This document shows positions 30,501-37,949 of a DNA stretch of 64,000 nt, in pieces. The notes beneath the pieces are model-generated. The model was not told the DNA's origin, did no database searches, and worked only from the letters and a program-made list of their open reading frames with translations. Each line of letters begins with the position of its first letter. Within the stretch, counting starts at the first letter, position 1. Source of the DNA: Atriophallophorus winterbourni (lineage: Eukaryota; Platyhelminthes; Trematoda; Plagiorchiida; Microphallidae); NCBI GenBank assembly GCA_013407085.1, contig JACCGJ010002749.1, positions 1-64,000 on the forward strand, in the 5' to 3' direction. A program made the translations under genes and the position numbers.

Positions 30501-33500
30501 CTGTTGTGTCAGGTCTAGATAACTCTCCTGAGATTTTATCTGGAACCTCAAGGAGTCTACAGCCAGATATAATTGAAGAGGTGGTTTATGATGCCATTGA
30601 ATTTCACGAAGCTGGCGATGAACACTCATTTTTCGGTTGCAACTCCCAGGAAAACGACCATTCCATCGTTTTAAAACCTGAATCATCTAGCGAAGAAATT
30701 GTGCAGGATATTGGAAGTGTCCATGAGTTAGGTGTTGTTAGCCAGCCAGCTGCCTCTATCATGGCTCCAACAATCTTGAATACTGATACTCCTTGCCAAG
30801 AAACGGTCGTTCAACAACCATTAAATCAGGTATCCTCCTTTTCGACGGAACAACAATCCACACCATCCACTGTTTCCACTCAGCTTTCTAGAAATTTCTC
30901 TGGTGTGACGAAACCAGTGTTGCTCACCTTACCTCGATCCCATTCTTTGGCTTCTGGTGTCACTATTTTGCCGGCATCACTCAATCAACTTAATTCTGTG
31001 AAGCCCATTCCGGTAGACCAAAGGCATGTTGCTTTGATTATACCCGCTACACCTGTTTCCTCGATCTTGTCCCTAAAGTCGACCGCTACCACTTTGCAAA
31101 GTGCTCCGACTGTGGTTTACACTTCTCCCACGTTTTCCGTCGCCAGTCCGATTTGCATGGTACATCCTCAGCAGCCGTTCATATTCAAGCAAATTGATCC
31201 AGAAATGCATATGGTCGAAAATCCCAGTATACCCGCAAATGCCAATTTATGTGTTGCCCACACCGATCCCTCAAGCCTTTCTATAGGATTTCATGCACCT
31301 GTATTACGCGCCTTACCGGCTTCGTTATCAATAAATTCCGGTACATCTTGCCATTCGGATTTTACTACTTATGTTCAACGTGTTATTGAGCGTGTTAAAC
31401 AAGAAAAAGTTGAAGAAACTGTGCAACAAAAAGAGAAATGTAAGCGCCCGAAGAGGACATCCGTTTCCAATATTACCGTTTCTGGTACTTTGACAACAAG
31501 TTCTTCTACGTTACCGCTTTCCTCTTCGATACTGCCTGAAACAGTTTCACAGCAATCTCCTCCTACAATTCAAGAGCATGTTTCTGTTTCCCAACTTGTC
31601 GATCCAATCACGAAACTTGATCCTTGTGGCCAGGTTTCTGTTGAGTGCTCTAATAGCTGCAACACACCAAGCCTGTCTGGCTCAACGCTACCACCTACAT
31701 CACTTGAAGATGTTCAAGTTTCTTTATCAAGTATAACCTCAGACACATGCACAACTATTTCCAACGGTTTTCCAACTCTTACAAGTTTTCCTCTTTCCGA
31801 GTCTACTGCTACCACTAACACAATGGCTTCTGTTGGCAGCGTTCTTCAGCCAGTCGTGCTTAATACGGTATGTTTCTAATGTTGCCGATTTATTTTCTGT
31901 TATGTTATATGTTTTGGTTATCGACTGTTTTCACCGTACCAATTTTTATTCTCCAGGTTTGCGTTAATGTCTTATCCACTCAGACATTTCACAAGCCGTA
32001 ATAGCGGCTGTTCTTGTGACTAGACTGACTTTACTTAAGCCGTGACAACCAAATTAACAGTAATTGATTGAAATAGGTTTGGAAACAATCGTGCTGTCAT
32101 ACTGGAAAGAAATTTGTGTGTAATCGGTTAGCGCAGTTTTTGGGTAACGTTTCACTTCTCACAGAAGCTTCGTTAAACTAAGGGTGATAGTCAGAATAGG
32201 GAACATGACTAAGTAGCGTTCCAACCACCACCTTGATTTGACCGTACCGCTAAGCAGCCTATCGTAAACCATTGGGTCTCAAGTCACGTAAGCAAGACTA
32301 GGATCACGGGTCGATTGACACTAGCTTGCATATGTAAAAATACATAACCAATGCGGTTCACCTTATCCATTATTAAGTATAAATGGAATATTGGCTGAAT
32401 TACGTTCGCATCAGTGCTGAACACGGATTGTGGAGATCTCTACCCCATCCACCGCGTGCACGCGTTCGCCATACTGTATTAACATTTCTACACTGTCTAA
32501 ATCGACGCTATGTCCACCGAGACCGATTCACGAATGAGGGATTGATATTTACTCGTATCACAGGACTACCTTTTGTCGCGCTTTCGGTGTTTTTTTGATT
32601 TTGCTGTAAAGTTCTGGAAGTCTACCCTATGTAAACACCGGGAAATTTTTTAAATTTGATTTTTTGACACTTGAAAGATGCACCAGGACCGAAGAGATAG
32701 GTTTTCATTTCTTATACGCTGCGTGTATGAACGCCTGGTTCAATATTTTACTGATTACTTCTGATATATATGGTATACAAACCGTATCCATCCAATTTTT
32801 CTCCAATTTTGTTGACAGGTTTTTTGCCCTTATCAATTGATGTTTTACAAAACCTTTTGGATACATACTACCAATTCATGTTCTGTTATTGTTCAAACGA
32901 ATGTATTTATGCATGTATGAAATCACAATCCTGATGCAGGCAGTGTCACTGGCCGTATGCTGGCTAAGATACTCTCAAGTTACCCATGACCAAACAGATA
33001 TGAGAAAGGAAAATGGCAGTGAGACTAGCGTGTTTCCGCATGCAGCTCACTGTTGTTGTTGTTGTTGTTGTTGACCTCCTTCGGTCGATGACGACCATTG
33101 ATGTACATCACAATCGCGTGAATGTGCATGTTCTGCAGCTTTTGGAATGACTAAACAGTCCGATTCGGGAGGAACAATATCTCCCGCAGCGCTGGCAAGG
33201 AAAGTCAGAGCTCGGTTGTATTGCATCAGTTGCCCGCTGGCGGCGTGATCTGCGTTCAGCAGCCAAGAGCTGTATCTGCTCGTCACCAGCTTGCAGACGA
33301 CGCTTTACACAATGCCTCCAATGTGAGCGGTCAAGAGCAAGTTCTTCCCAATTCGACGGATCGATGCCAAGAGCTTTCATATTTCTTTTGCAAATGTCTT
33401 TGTACCGCAAGTGCGGTCTGCCCAATGGTCGACTTCCTAATTGCAACTCACCATTGCAGCGCACTACCGGTGGCAAATCACTGTGTTAGCTGTACATCAC

Positions 33501-36500
33501 AAAAGTACTGCACGTTTGCACAACCATGAATGCTTTAACGAATAGTATTGTTAGGGTGAAATTTGTCTCCGATTTGATAGGGTTCGTAAAACGAACCACA
33601 TGTTCAAATACGGAGTCAAAATAGCTTTTGATCATGCACTTATGACTCGTGTAAATGACTGATGTATTGTGTTTCTCACATCCCGGAATTCTGAACGTTG
33701 TTTATATCTTTGCGTATCTTAATATTCCGTGTTTGTTTTCAGGAGTCTATGGGCCTACAAGATTCATTGGCATATTCCAATACTTTGACAAAACATGCTC
33801 CGATTGAGATGCTGACCCCTTTACACATGCTTACATTGGTGGCTACCAGCACGTCGACTTCGCCTGATGCCATTTCTCTTGTCCCGATTCCTTCTGCTTC
33901 ATCGCAAACACCTGCGCCTCAGTCTATCACGGAAAGTGGCGTTGATCATCTGGTTTCGGGAATTAGCTGTTTAGCCAACATGGACACTCTTAACACGTTA
34001 CCTTCAGTCACCACATCCAACATTGGACAACTGACCGCCCAGTTTTCAAACTATTCTTTCAATTACCTCTACTCCCTATTGAGAGAGCATCACCAATCCA
34101 ACGGGCTCAACTCTACCGCAATCGCTACGGGATCCTGTCAACAGCCTCCTACGTTATCCGAAATTCCTCCTAGTACAGATCCGAGCGACTTTTTAGCTAC
34201 CGTGGCTGCCATGACCTCGGTTGAACCAGCTCCAGTTGAACTTACTCGCCCTATCCCGAGCTCTCAGATTTATCCTAGCCAATATTGGTCCGGACCTTTC
34301 CCTGACGTGAAGGTATTTTGCTTAAACCTGCTAACATCTGTTATATCTTAATGCTATTCCACCTAGGAAATTGATTCTTGAATTTATCATATATATATAT
34401 ATATATATGGTATGAAAGCACAAGCCTGATCCAGGCAAAGTGCCGCATAGTCAGAGACTGCACGTGGGCGATATCACTGTCAGGTTGACCAGGCCTAGAC
34501 AGATATAAGAAATAGAGAATAAAGATGGTAGCTAGATTCCATCGTGTTTTAGCATGCAGCTCACTACCCGTGGCCAATCAATTTAGCACGGTGTTAGCCG
34601 CACAGCACAGAAGTACTGTACGATTGCACATCCGTACACACGACCCTAACTGAACTTGTGTATATAATGGTATTTGCATGTATATTCATAGTGAATTTGA
34701 TATTTGGAAAGCAGCATCTACGACGCTGACATTTTTATTTCCCAGACAAGGCTGCTTGGTATTGCTAGGCAATTTGAGTCAGTGATTCACCAGCCAACGT
34801 GAAATTTTACTTACCGTTTGCGTAGGAATACTATTGGGGCTTTTTTGGAATAAGCGTAACAACCTCTTTCCCGGATTGCTTCATCGTCCAACTGCAGCTT
34901 TGGATTGATAACTAAAACCGCCAAGGATTTTTTGTTCAAACCCGTGGGTTTGCGTGTGTGTTTGCATGTGTGATTTAACAGATTGGTCGTGCTAACCTTA
35001 TACAACACTGACATACAAGTTCCCCCACTGTTTCAAGACATGACTATCCTGATCGTACTGTTCCTACCTGCTGAGTGGAAGCAGCAGAAAACCAGTCATG
35101 GGTTGTGTGTGTGTGTGATGGAAATCCATGCCAATGAGAATTTGTGTCAAAACCACATAAAACGAGGAATGTGGATATAACCAGTCTGTTGCATTTGTGC
35201 TCATTATTATTATTCAGTTTAAAGCATTTTCAGAAACATCACGTTAAGAGGTTGAGCTGTACATACATGCCGTTAGCATGAAATCACAAGCGTGATCCAG
35301 GTAAATGCCGCACGGTCGTGGAATACACGTGGGCTAAGATACTGTCTGAATGAATGAAAGCACAAGCCTGATCCAGGCAAAATGCCGCACAGTCATAGAC
35401 TGCCTGGTTGCTCATGCCTAGCTTGATATGAGAACGAACATCGAAATCGAACTTACTGCGAGACTCCAGTGTGTCTCCGCATGCAACTCACTACTGTTGG
35501 TACATGCTTCTGCTGGATACCGTTGTCATTAATGTATCCAACAGCTGTCAATATTTTCTTGTTTCCAATCAAATTTATACAATTATTGTCACTACATTTT
35601 TCAGGGCTTCCCCGTTTCTTGGCAAGGGCGTTTGTCCTTAAAAAACGAAGAAATTTTCGCCTATATGCATTACATCAGTGGGAACAGGGATTTGCTCAAG
35701 GACTGTATGGCTGCCGCGCGTGAGGCAACCGCTACTCCTGACACAGATCCTTCATCCCCGCATTTGTTGAAAATTGTCCAACGAATGCGTCTCGAACCGT
35801 CGCAGTTGAATGGGGTTTATCGCAAGCTCCACCAGACAAGTGATTTTTGTATGTGCCTAACCCTGGCAACGGCTCCTCCGCTGACTCCTGAGACGTCAAT
35901 CATTAGCGAACGCTTCCGAATGAACAACATTCTTCAACAGGTGTTTATCAAATATCTCATTGACAAGTGCGCGGCTGGCATAATCAACGTTTGTCATCCT
36001 TGTACACAACAGGTTTGTTGGCAATTTATTCACATTCTTTGTACACAAAATGACCTCCTCTATGAGTGGTTTTGGGGATAACAGAAGGAGGTACCTCCAC
36101 CCACATCGATTGAAGTCACAAGCCTGGATTTATTCACCGTTTTTTACAGTCGGATAGATTGCATGCGGCCCGTGATACTGCCTGGCTGTCCAGACCTGTA
36201 TGAAAGCACAAGCCTGATCCACGCAGATCGCTGCGCGGTCATTGACTGCACGTTCTTAGATACTGTCAGGTCGCCCGAGCCTAGACAGATATGAGAAATG
36301 AAAATAAAGTAAAAATGGCAGTGAGACTTCAGTGTCTTTTCACATGCAGCTCACTACCTGTGGCAAATCAATTTAACACGATGTTAGCTGCTTAGCACAG
36401 AAGTAGTGCACAGACGTGCCTTTTAAACAAATAAAAGGCAATAATGGCTGTGAAACTGTAGTGTATTCTTGCGTACGTTGCTCCTGACTGGTGACATTCA

Positions 36501-36958
36501 AGTTAGCAAGGGTTTGCGCATACACCACAAAAGTACTACGCCATTGCAATCGAGCATAAACTTGAACGAAAATTCGTTGACTAACACGCATTGCCTGTAA
36601 CGCCAAACGTAAATTCATTTCGTATATAAGTTGCCTTTTTTCTGAGTGGTTTTTCTTTGCCTGGGGTCGTGTTGTTGTATTTGAAACTACTTGTGTACTT
36701 CATCTAAATGTCGTACACTCTAGGTTAGGCTGACACACGCAATGTCTTTAACATATCCTCGCTGCTTTACGAGATTGTATTCCATTTTTTTGATACACTG
36801 TCTGCTTTGCTTCCTTTCTCTAGAATTTATATGTGATCCACATTTTTCCGCCTTGTGAGTTTTCCCGTATTCAACTGGAAACAACGGCGCCAGCGTTACA
36901 GGCCAACTTGTCGAAATGCTGCACGCCGTATCTTCTGGTCGTCATCACCACAGTTTGA
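18509..36958 (+). CDS. SPEN: Split ends (SPEN/SHARP/MINT) orthologue, 11 coding exons, 2659 residues
   Basis: Eleven exons, listed separately, join with consistent phases to 7980 nt. SPEN proteins are nuclear RNA-binding scaffolds that link RNAs and transcription factors (for example in Notch signalling) to NCoR/SMRT-HDAC corepressors through SPOC. Domains: RRM1 ~5-78 (Tyr-Leu-Trp-Val-Asn-Asn-Leu-Pro), RRM2 ~171-247, RRM3 ~272-347 (Lys-Thr-Leu-Phe-Val-Gly-Asn-Leu), RRM4 ~356-430 (Val-Val-Trp-Leu-Asp-Asn-Leu-Pro), a Ser/Arg/His-rich region ~475-800, a Ser/Thr/Lys-rich middle to ~2450 and SPOC ~2470-2655. The RRM order and the SPOC motifs Arg-Met-Arg-Leu-Glu, Ala-Ala-Gly-Ile-Ile-Asn-Val and Ile-Phe-Pro-Pro-Cys-Glu-Phe identify SPEN rather than RBM15. 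The human protein is about 3660 residues; the middle is shorter here. The least certain part is the start. No AATAAA was seen after the stop. Confidence 0.93.
18711..19064 (+). CDS. SPEN: SPEN coding exon 2 (RRM1, C-terminal half and linker)
   Basis: The acceptor TTTTTCAG ends at 18710 and completes a Ser codon, giving Ser-Phe-Gly-Lys-Ile-Gln-Asn-Val-Arg. The RNP1-like strand Phe-Gly-Ala-Val-Val-Ala-Phe follows. The rest is a Ser-rich linker. The donor is GTAACC at 19065. Confidence 0.88.
19097..19416 (+). CDS. SPEN: SPEN coding exon 3 (RRM2)
   Basis: It follows a 32-bp intron (19065-19096). A second AG 14 bases later would break the frame. RRM2 reads Leu-Arg-Ile-Glu-His-Leu-Pro, Leu-Arg-Glu-Gly-Ile-Phe-His-Glu-Tyr-Lys-Lys and Lys-Gly-Lys-Val-Phe-Phe-Gly, which is the SPEN-type RRM2. 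It ends in phase 1. Confidence 0.9.
19450..19601 (+). CDS. SPEN: SPEN coding exon 4 (start of RRM3)
   Basis: It follows a 33-bp intron (19417-19449) that is itself free of in-frame stops. It encodes Val-Glu-Asp-Pro-Asp and then RRM3 Thr-Leu-Phe-Val-Gly-Asn-Leu up to Phe-Gly-Asp-Ile-Leu, and ends in phase 0. Confidence 0.9.
19630..20075 (+). CDS. SPEN: SPEN coding exon 5 (rest of RRM3, RRM4)
   Basis: It follows a 28-bp intron (19602-19629). It encodes Glu-Ile-Asp-Ile-Lys, then Tyr-Ala-Phe-Val-Gln-Tyr (RNP1 of RRM3), Gly-Phe-Gly-Lys-Ser-Gln-Pro-Thr-Asn, then RRM4, which ends Val-His-Leu-Asp-Phe-Ala. It ends in phase 2 before GTAGGT. Confidence 0.92.
20107..20172 (+). CDS. SPEN: SPEN coding exon 6 (22-codon linker)
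   Basis: It lies between a 31-bp intron (20076-20106) and an 823-bp intron (20173-20995) in which nothing was recognised. It encodes Arg-Glu-Arg-Leu-Lys-Gln-Leu-Leu and is too short for the listed long frames. Phase 2 at both ends supports it. Confidence 0.8.
20996..21982 (+). CDS. SPEN: SPEN coding exon 7 (Ser/Arg/His-rich region)
   Basis: The acceptor TTTTCAG ends at 20995. The exon encodes Phe-Leu-Glu-Asp-Ile-Leu and then about 300 residues rich in Ser, Arg, His and Lys, many as Ser-Arg pairs, with a short predicted helix Leu-Glu-Gln-Glu-Arg-Ala-Lys-Leu-Leu-Arg near the end. The donor is GTACGT at 21983 (phase 2). The open frame continues 90 bases into the intron and encodes a hydrophobic stretch that is not part of the protein. 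Confidence 0.88.
22555..22812 (-). repeat. Rep-A copy, degenerate (SPEN intron 7)
   Basis: GTCTAGGCCTAGACAGATAA and the downstream GTGAAACTGCAGCGTGTCCG, then ATCAATTTAGC, match the Rep-A body seen at 34.4 and 36.2 kb. Strand is given with the microsatellite-bounded end taken as 3'. Confidence 0.55.
22970..23530 (+). mobile_element. 5' leader fragment of the 0.7-kb RTE-like family
   Basis: GGATAAGCTCCCA, CTGACAATCAAGTCCAGCT, GCGGAACTGCTTCTAC and CTAGGGGAAGGAAAA occur in the same order and spacing as at 738-1000. No endonuclease or RT follows, so this is a 5'-end-only fragment inside SPEN intron 7. Confidence 0.75.
23531..23727. other. SPEN intron 7, unassigned
   Basis: Nothing recognised. 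Further unassigned intron sequence lies at 23831-25084, 25691-26192 and 27181-27405. Confidence 0.4.
23728..23830 (+). repeat. Rep-A 3' half with CATA tail (SPEN intron 7)
   Basis: CTAGGCCTGGGCAACCTGACAG through TTTTCATACATACATAC is the reverse complement of the left half of the 34.4-kb copy. The (CATA)n run marks the likely 3' end. Confidence 0.75.
25085..25245 (+). repeat. Rep-A fragment, diverged (SPEN intron 7)
   Basis: CTGCATGCTGAAACACGATT and CACTTTGCCTGGTTTCAGG TTTATGC align to the Rep-A body and 3' end. Confidence 0.6.
25495..25690 (+). repeat. Rep-A 5' half (SPEN intron 7)
   Basis: It runs from CTGCAGTACTTCTGTG through GTGAGCTGCATGCGAAAACA to CTTATCTGTCTAGGCCTAG, the reverse complement of the right half of the 34.4- and 36.2-kb copies. 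The minus-strand frame at 25479-25853 runs through it and is judged spurious. Confidence 0.75.
26193..26345 (+). repeat. Rep-A copy with internal deletion (SPEN intron 7)
   Basis: It begins CGGATGTGCAATCGTG, passes GCTGCATGCTTAAACACTGG, then jumps to TGTGCGGCACATTTCCTGG and ends CATACATACATA. Both ends are present and the middle ~90 bp are missing. Confidence 0.7.
26400..26525 (+). repeat. Rep-A 3' half, diverged (SPEN intron 7)
   Basis: GGAGCAACCTGTAGTCTCAC and GGCTGGATCCATGTTTGCGA TTTCATA recall the Rep-A body and end at lower similarity than the other copies. Confidence 0.45.
26755..27180 (-). repeat. Rep-C copy 2 with (TCA)n edge (SPEN intron 7)
   Basis: It aligns with 13838-14245 over about 400 bp. 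A (TCA)n run at 26758-26774 directly abuts the AAGCACAAGTCTGGAGCC end. That end also resembles the Rep-A terminus GAAAGCACAAGCCTGATCC, so the two families share an end. Confidence 0.75.
27406..31867 (+). CDS. SPEN: SPEN coding exon 8 (large Ser/Thr/Lys-rich middle)
   Basis: At 4462 nt this is the largest exon (residues ~802-2289). The acceptor TTTTTTTACAG ends at 27405 and the donor GTATGT starts at 31868 (phase 0). Visible features are a seven-proline run (~930-937), an acidic/basic block Leu-Glu-Glu-Arg-Ile-Arg-Leu-Leu-Asp (~984) leading to Phe-Arg-Ile-Arg-Arg-Lys, and several Lys/Arg clusters such as Lys-Lys-Arg-Arg (~1368), which are possible nuclear localisation signals. An acidic region lies near 1790-1900 and Ser/Thr-rich sequence after it. 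Low complexity is expected for this part of SPEN. Confidence 0.92.
31868..32914 (+). other. SPEN intron 8, left part
   Basis: No repeat or ORF of note was recognised. The right part of the intron holds the split Rep-A copy. Confidence 0.4.
32915..33530 (-). repeat. Rep-A copy split by a retrotransposon (SPEN intron 8)
   Basis: The left half (32915-33051) runs from GTATGAAATCACAATCCTGA to GCATGCAGCTCACT. The right half (33455-33530) continues ACCGGTGGCAAATCAC to AGTACTGCACGTTTGCAC. Together they match the uninterrupted copy at 36196-36425. Confidence 0.8.
33041..33465 (-). mobile_element. Non-LTR retrotransposon 3' end with (CAA)n tail, inserted into Rep-A
   Basis: TGCAGCTCACT (33041-33051) and TGCAGCGCACT (33455-33465) flank the insert as an 11-bp target duplication with one mismatch. 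On the minus strand the insert encodes Gly-Glu-Leu-Gln-Leu-Gly-Ser-Arg, Asn-Trp-Glu-Glu-Leu-Ala-Leu-Asp-Arg-Ser-His-Trp-Arg and a Cys-Gln-Arg-Cys-Gly-Arg finger with a Ser-His-Ser-Lys-Ser-Cys end. It finishes in a (CAA)n tail, seen as (GTT)n at 33051-33072. It is 5'-truncated with an open frame. Confidence 0.85.
33743..34312 (+). CDS. SPEN: SPEN coding exon 9 (linker into SPOC)
   Basis: The acceptor TTGTTTTCAG ends at 33742, phase 0 at both ends; the donor is GTATTT at 34313. The 190 codons are Ser/Thr-rich and end Tyr-Trp-Ser-Gly-Pro-Phe-Pro-Asp-Val-Lys, which resembles the first strand of the SPOC domain. Confidence 0.88.
34388..34408. repeat. (AT)n microsatellite
   Basis: About ten AT repeats directly abut the GTATGAAAGCACAAGC end of a Rep-A copy. 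Confidence 0.9.
34409..34636 (-). repeat. Rep-A, nearly complete copy (SPEN intron 9)
   Basis: It runs from GTATGAAAGCACAAGCCTGA through CCAGGCCTAGACAGATATAA to GTACGATTGCACATCCG, about 228 bp. It serves as the reference copy. There is no coding capacity. The end next to the (AT)n run is taken as 3'. Confidence 0.8.
34905..35150 (-). repeat. Rep-B copy (SPEN intron 9)
   Basis: GCTAACCTTATACAACACTGAC, TCCTGATCGTACTGTTCC and GTGTGTGTGATGGAAATCC are the reverse complement of the Rep-B pieces at 5446-5690 and 17521-17605. Confidence 0.65.
35278..35506 (-). repeat. Two Rep-A copies in tandem, first truncated (SPEN intron 9)
   Basis: 35278-35347 carries only the end region (ATGAAATCACAAGCGTGATC...GGGCTAAGATACTGTC). 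After a short TGAATGAATGAA run, 35353-35506 begins the same end again and continues into a diverged body. The pair lies about 100 bp upstream of exon 10. Confidence 0.7.
35605..36012 (+). CDS. SPEN: SPEN coding exon 10 (SPOC domain core)
   Basis: The acceptor TTTTTCAG ends at 35604, phase 0 at both ends. SPOC motifs are Trp-Gln-Gly-Arg-Leu-Ser-Leu-Lys-Asn, His-Tyr-Ile-Ser-Gly-Asn, Arg-Met-Arg-Leu-Glu-Pro-Ser-Gln-Leu and Ala-Ala-Gly-Ile-Ile-Asn-Val. The exon ends Cys-Thr-Gln-Gln before the donor GTTTGT. Confidence 0.93.
36110..36555 (-). repeat. Rep-A cluster (SPEN intron 10)
   Basis: A complete copy at 36196-36425 (GTATGAAAGCACAAGCCTGA to AGAAGTAGTGCAC) is flanked by a diverged end fragment (36110-36195) and a diverged body fragment (36426-36555). 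Confidence 0.75.
36824..36958 (+). CDS. SPEN: SPEN coding exon 11 (SPOC C-terminus and stop)
   Basis: The acceptor CTTTCTCTAG ends at 36823. The 44 codons complete the SPOC domain (Ile-His-Ile-Phe-Pro-Pro-Cys-Glu-Phe-Ser; Pro-Tyr-Leu-Leu-Val-Val-Ile) and end Thr-Thr-Val then TGA at 36956-36958. It is too short to show up as a long open frame. Confidence 0.92.
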   Translation, partial: NLYVIHIFPPCEFSRIQLETTAPALQANLSKCCTPYLLVVITTV

Positions 36959-37454
36959 AGAAATACTGCTGCGCTTCGCCCATTGACTTGTATTATACTA
37001 CATGTACAGAAGCTTAGATGTTGAGCATTTGCTTGTTCGCACTTGTACCATATATGAACTACTATCTGCTTGGCTGTGACCGATTTTTATGCTGTTTACA
37101 CATCACCTTGATGCCTTGTGTACATAGATTTCCGAGGTTGCTATCATTTACGTGAATCAAATGTTTGTATTTTAAAGTTTTTTTTTATCTCCCCAATCCA
37201 CGTGTGTACATTTCCATCACACCATCGTCGCGTTTAAATTTCATCCTTCAAGGGTAGATTGCCAAACTTGTAATTTCCCCGCCCTCACCTCTACTAGTCA
37301 TTGTTTTTATGCTGTAATGTGTTGTAAAATGTATTTCGCATTTAATGGCCCTGGCTCTTGTTCTTTTTCCAACGACTGGCGTTATTTGTGTCTGGGCAAA
37401 TTAATGGGCACCATCATAAAATGATCCTTATCGTATACTGCTTGATCACGTCTA
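36959..37454 (+). other. SPEN 3' region
   Basis: AT-rich, with no AATAAA or ATTAAA found in a suitable place. The polyadenylation site cannot be placed. Confidence 0.4.
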
Positions 37455-37870
37455 CGGAATGGAAAATGATCGTTTTCCAAAAGGTCTACTCTATGGTGAG
37501 TTGCAATTAGAAAGTCGACCATTGGGCAGACCACACTTTCGGTACAAAGACGTTTGCAAAAGAGACATGAAAGCCCTTGGCTTTGACTCCACGAGTTCGG
37601 AAGAGCCTGCTCTTGACCGCTCACATTGGAGACATTGTGTAAAGCGTGGTCTGCAAGAAGGCGAGAAGCGGATACACCACTTGGCTGCTGAATGCAGGTC
37701 ACACTGTCGCCGTACAAGTGACGCCGATCGTCCAAGTATTGTCTGTCGCTGCGAGCGCTGCGGGAGAGAATGTTCCTCCCAAATCAGGCTCTTTAGTCAT
37801 CCGAAAAGCTGCGATTCTGATGTACATTCATGGTCGACATCGACCGAAGGAGGCCAACAACAAAAATACT
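37455..37870 (+). mobile_element. Non-LTR retrotransposon 3' end with terminal zinc finger (+)
   Basis: A 148-codon open frame (37459-37905) encodes Leu-Tyr-Gly-Glu-Leu-Gln-Leu-Glu-Ser-Arg-Pro, Lys-Asp-Val-Cys-Lys-Arg-Asp-Met-Lys-Ala-Leu-Gly, Leu-Asp-Arg-Ser-His-Trp-Arg and the finger Cys-Glu-Arg-Cys-Gly-Arg...His-Pro-Lys-Ser-Cys. It is the same family as 9955-10670 and 33041-33465 and ends near a short CAACAACAA tail at about 37855. It is 5'-truncated. Confidence 0.85.
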
Positions 37871-37949
37871 GCATATCACTTGCGGAAGCTATTGTGCTTT
37901 CATGATATGCTGCGCTTAAATACAGATGCTTCACCGCTCTCCTTTTAAG

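Noticed and set aside
27449..31879. 1476-codon open frame taken as a complete gene of its own
   Set aside because: It lacks its own ATG start in context (the first codon used is GTG) and is bounded by a perfect acceptor (27405) and donor (31868). Its phases fit SPEN exons 7 and 9.
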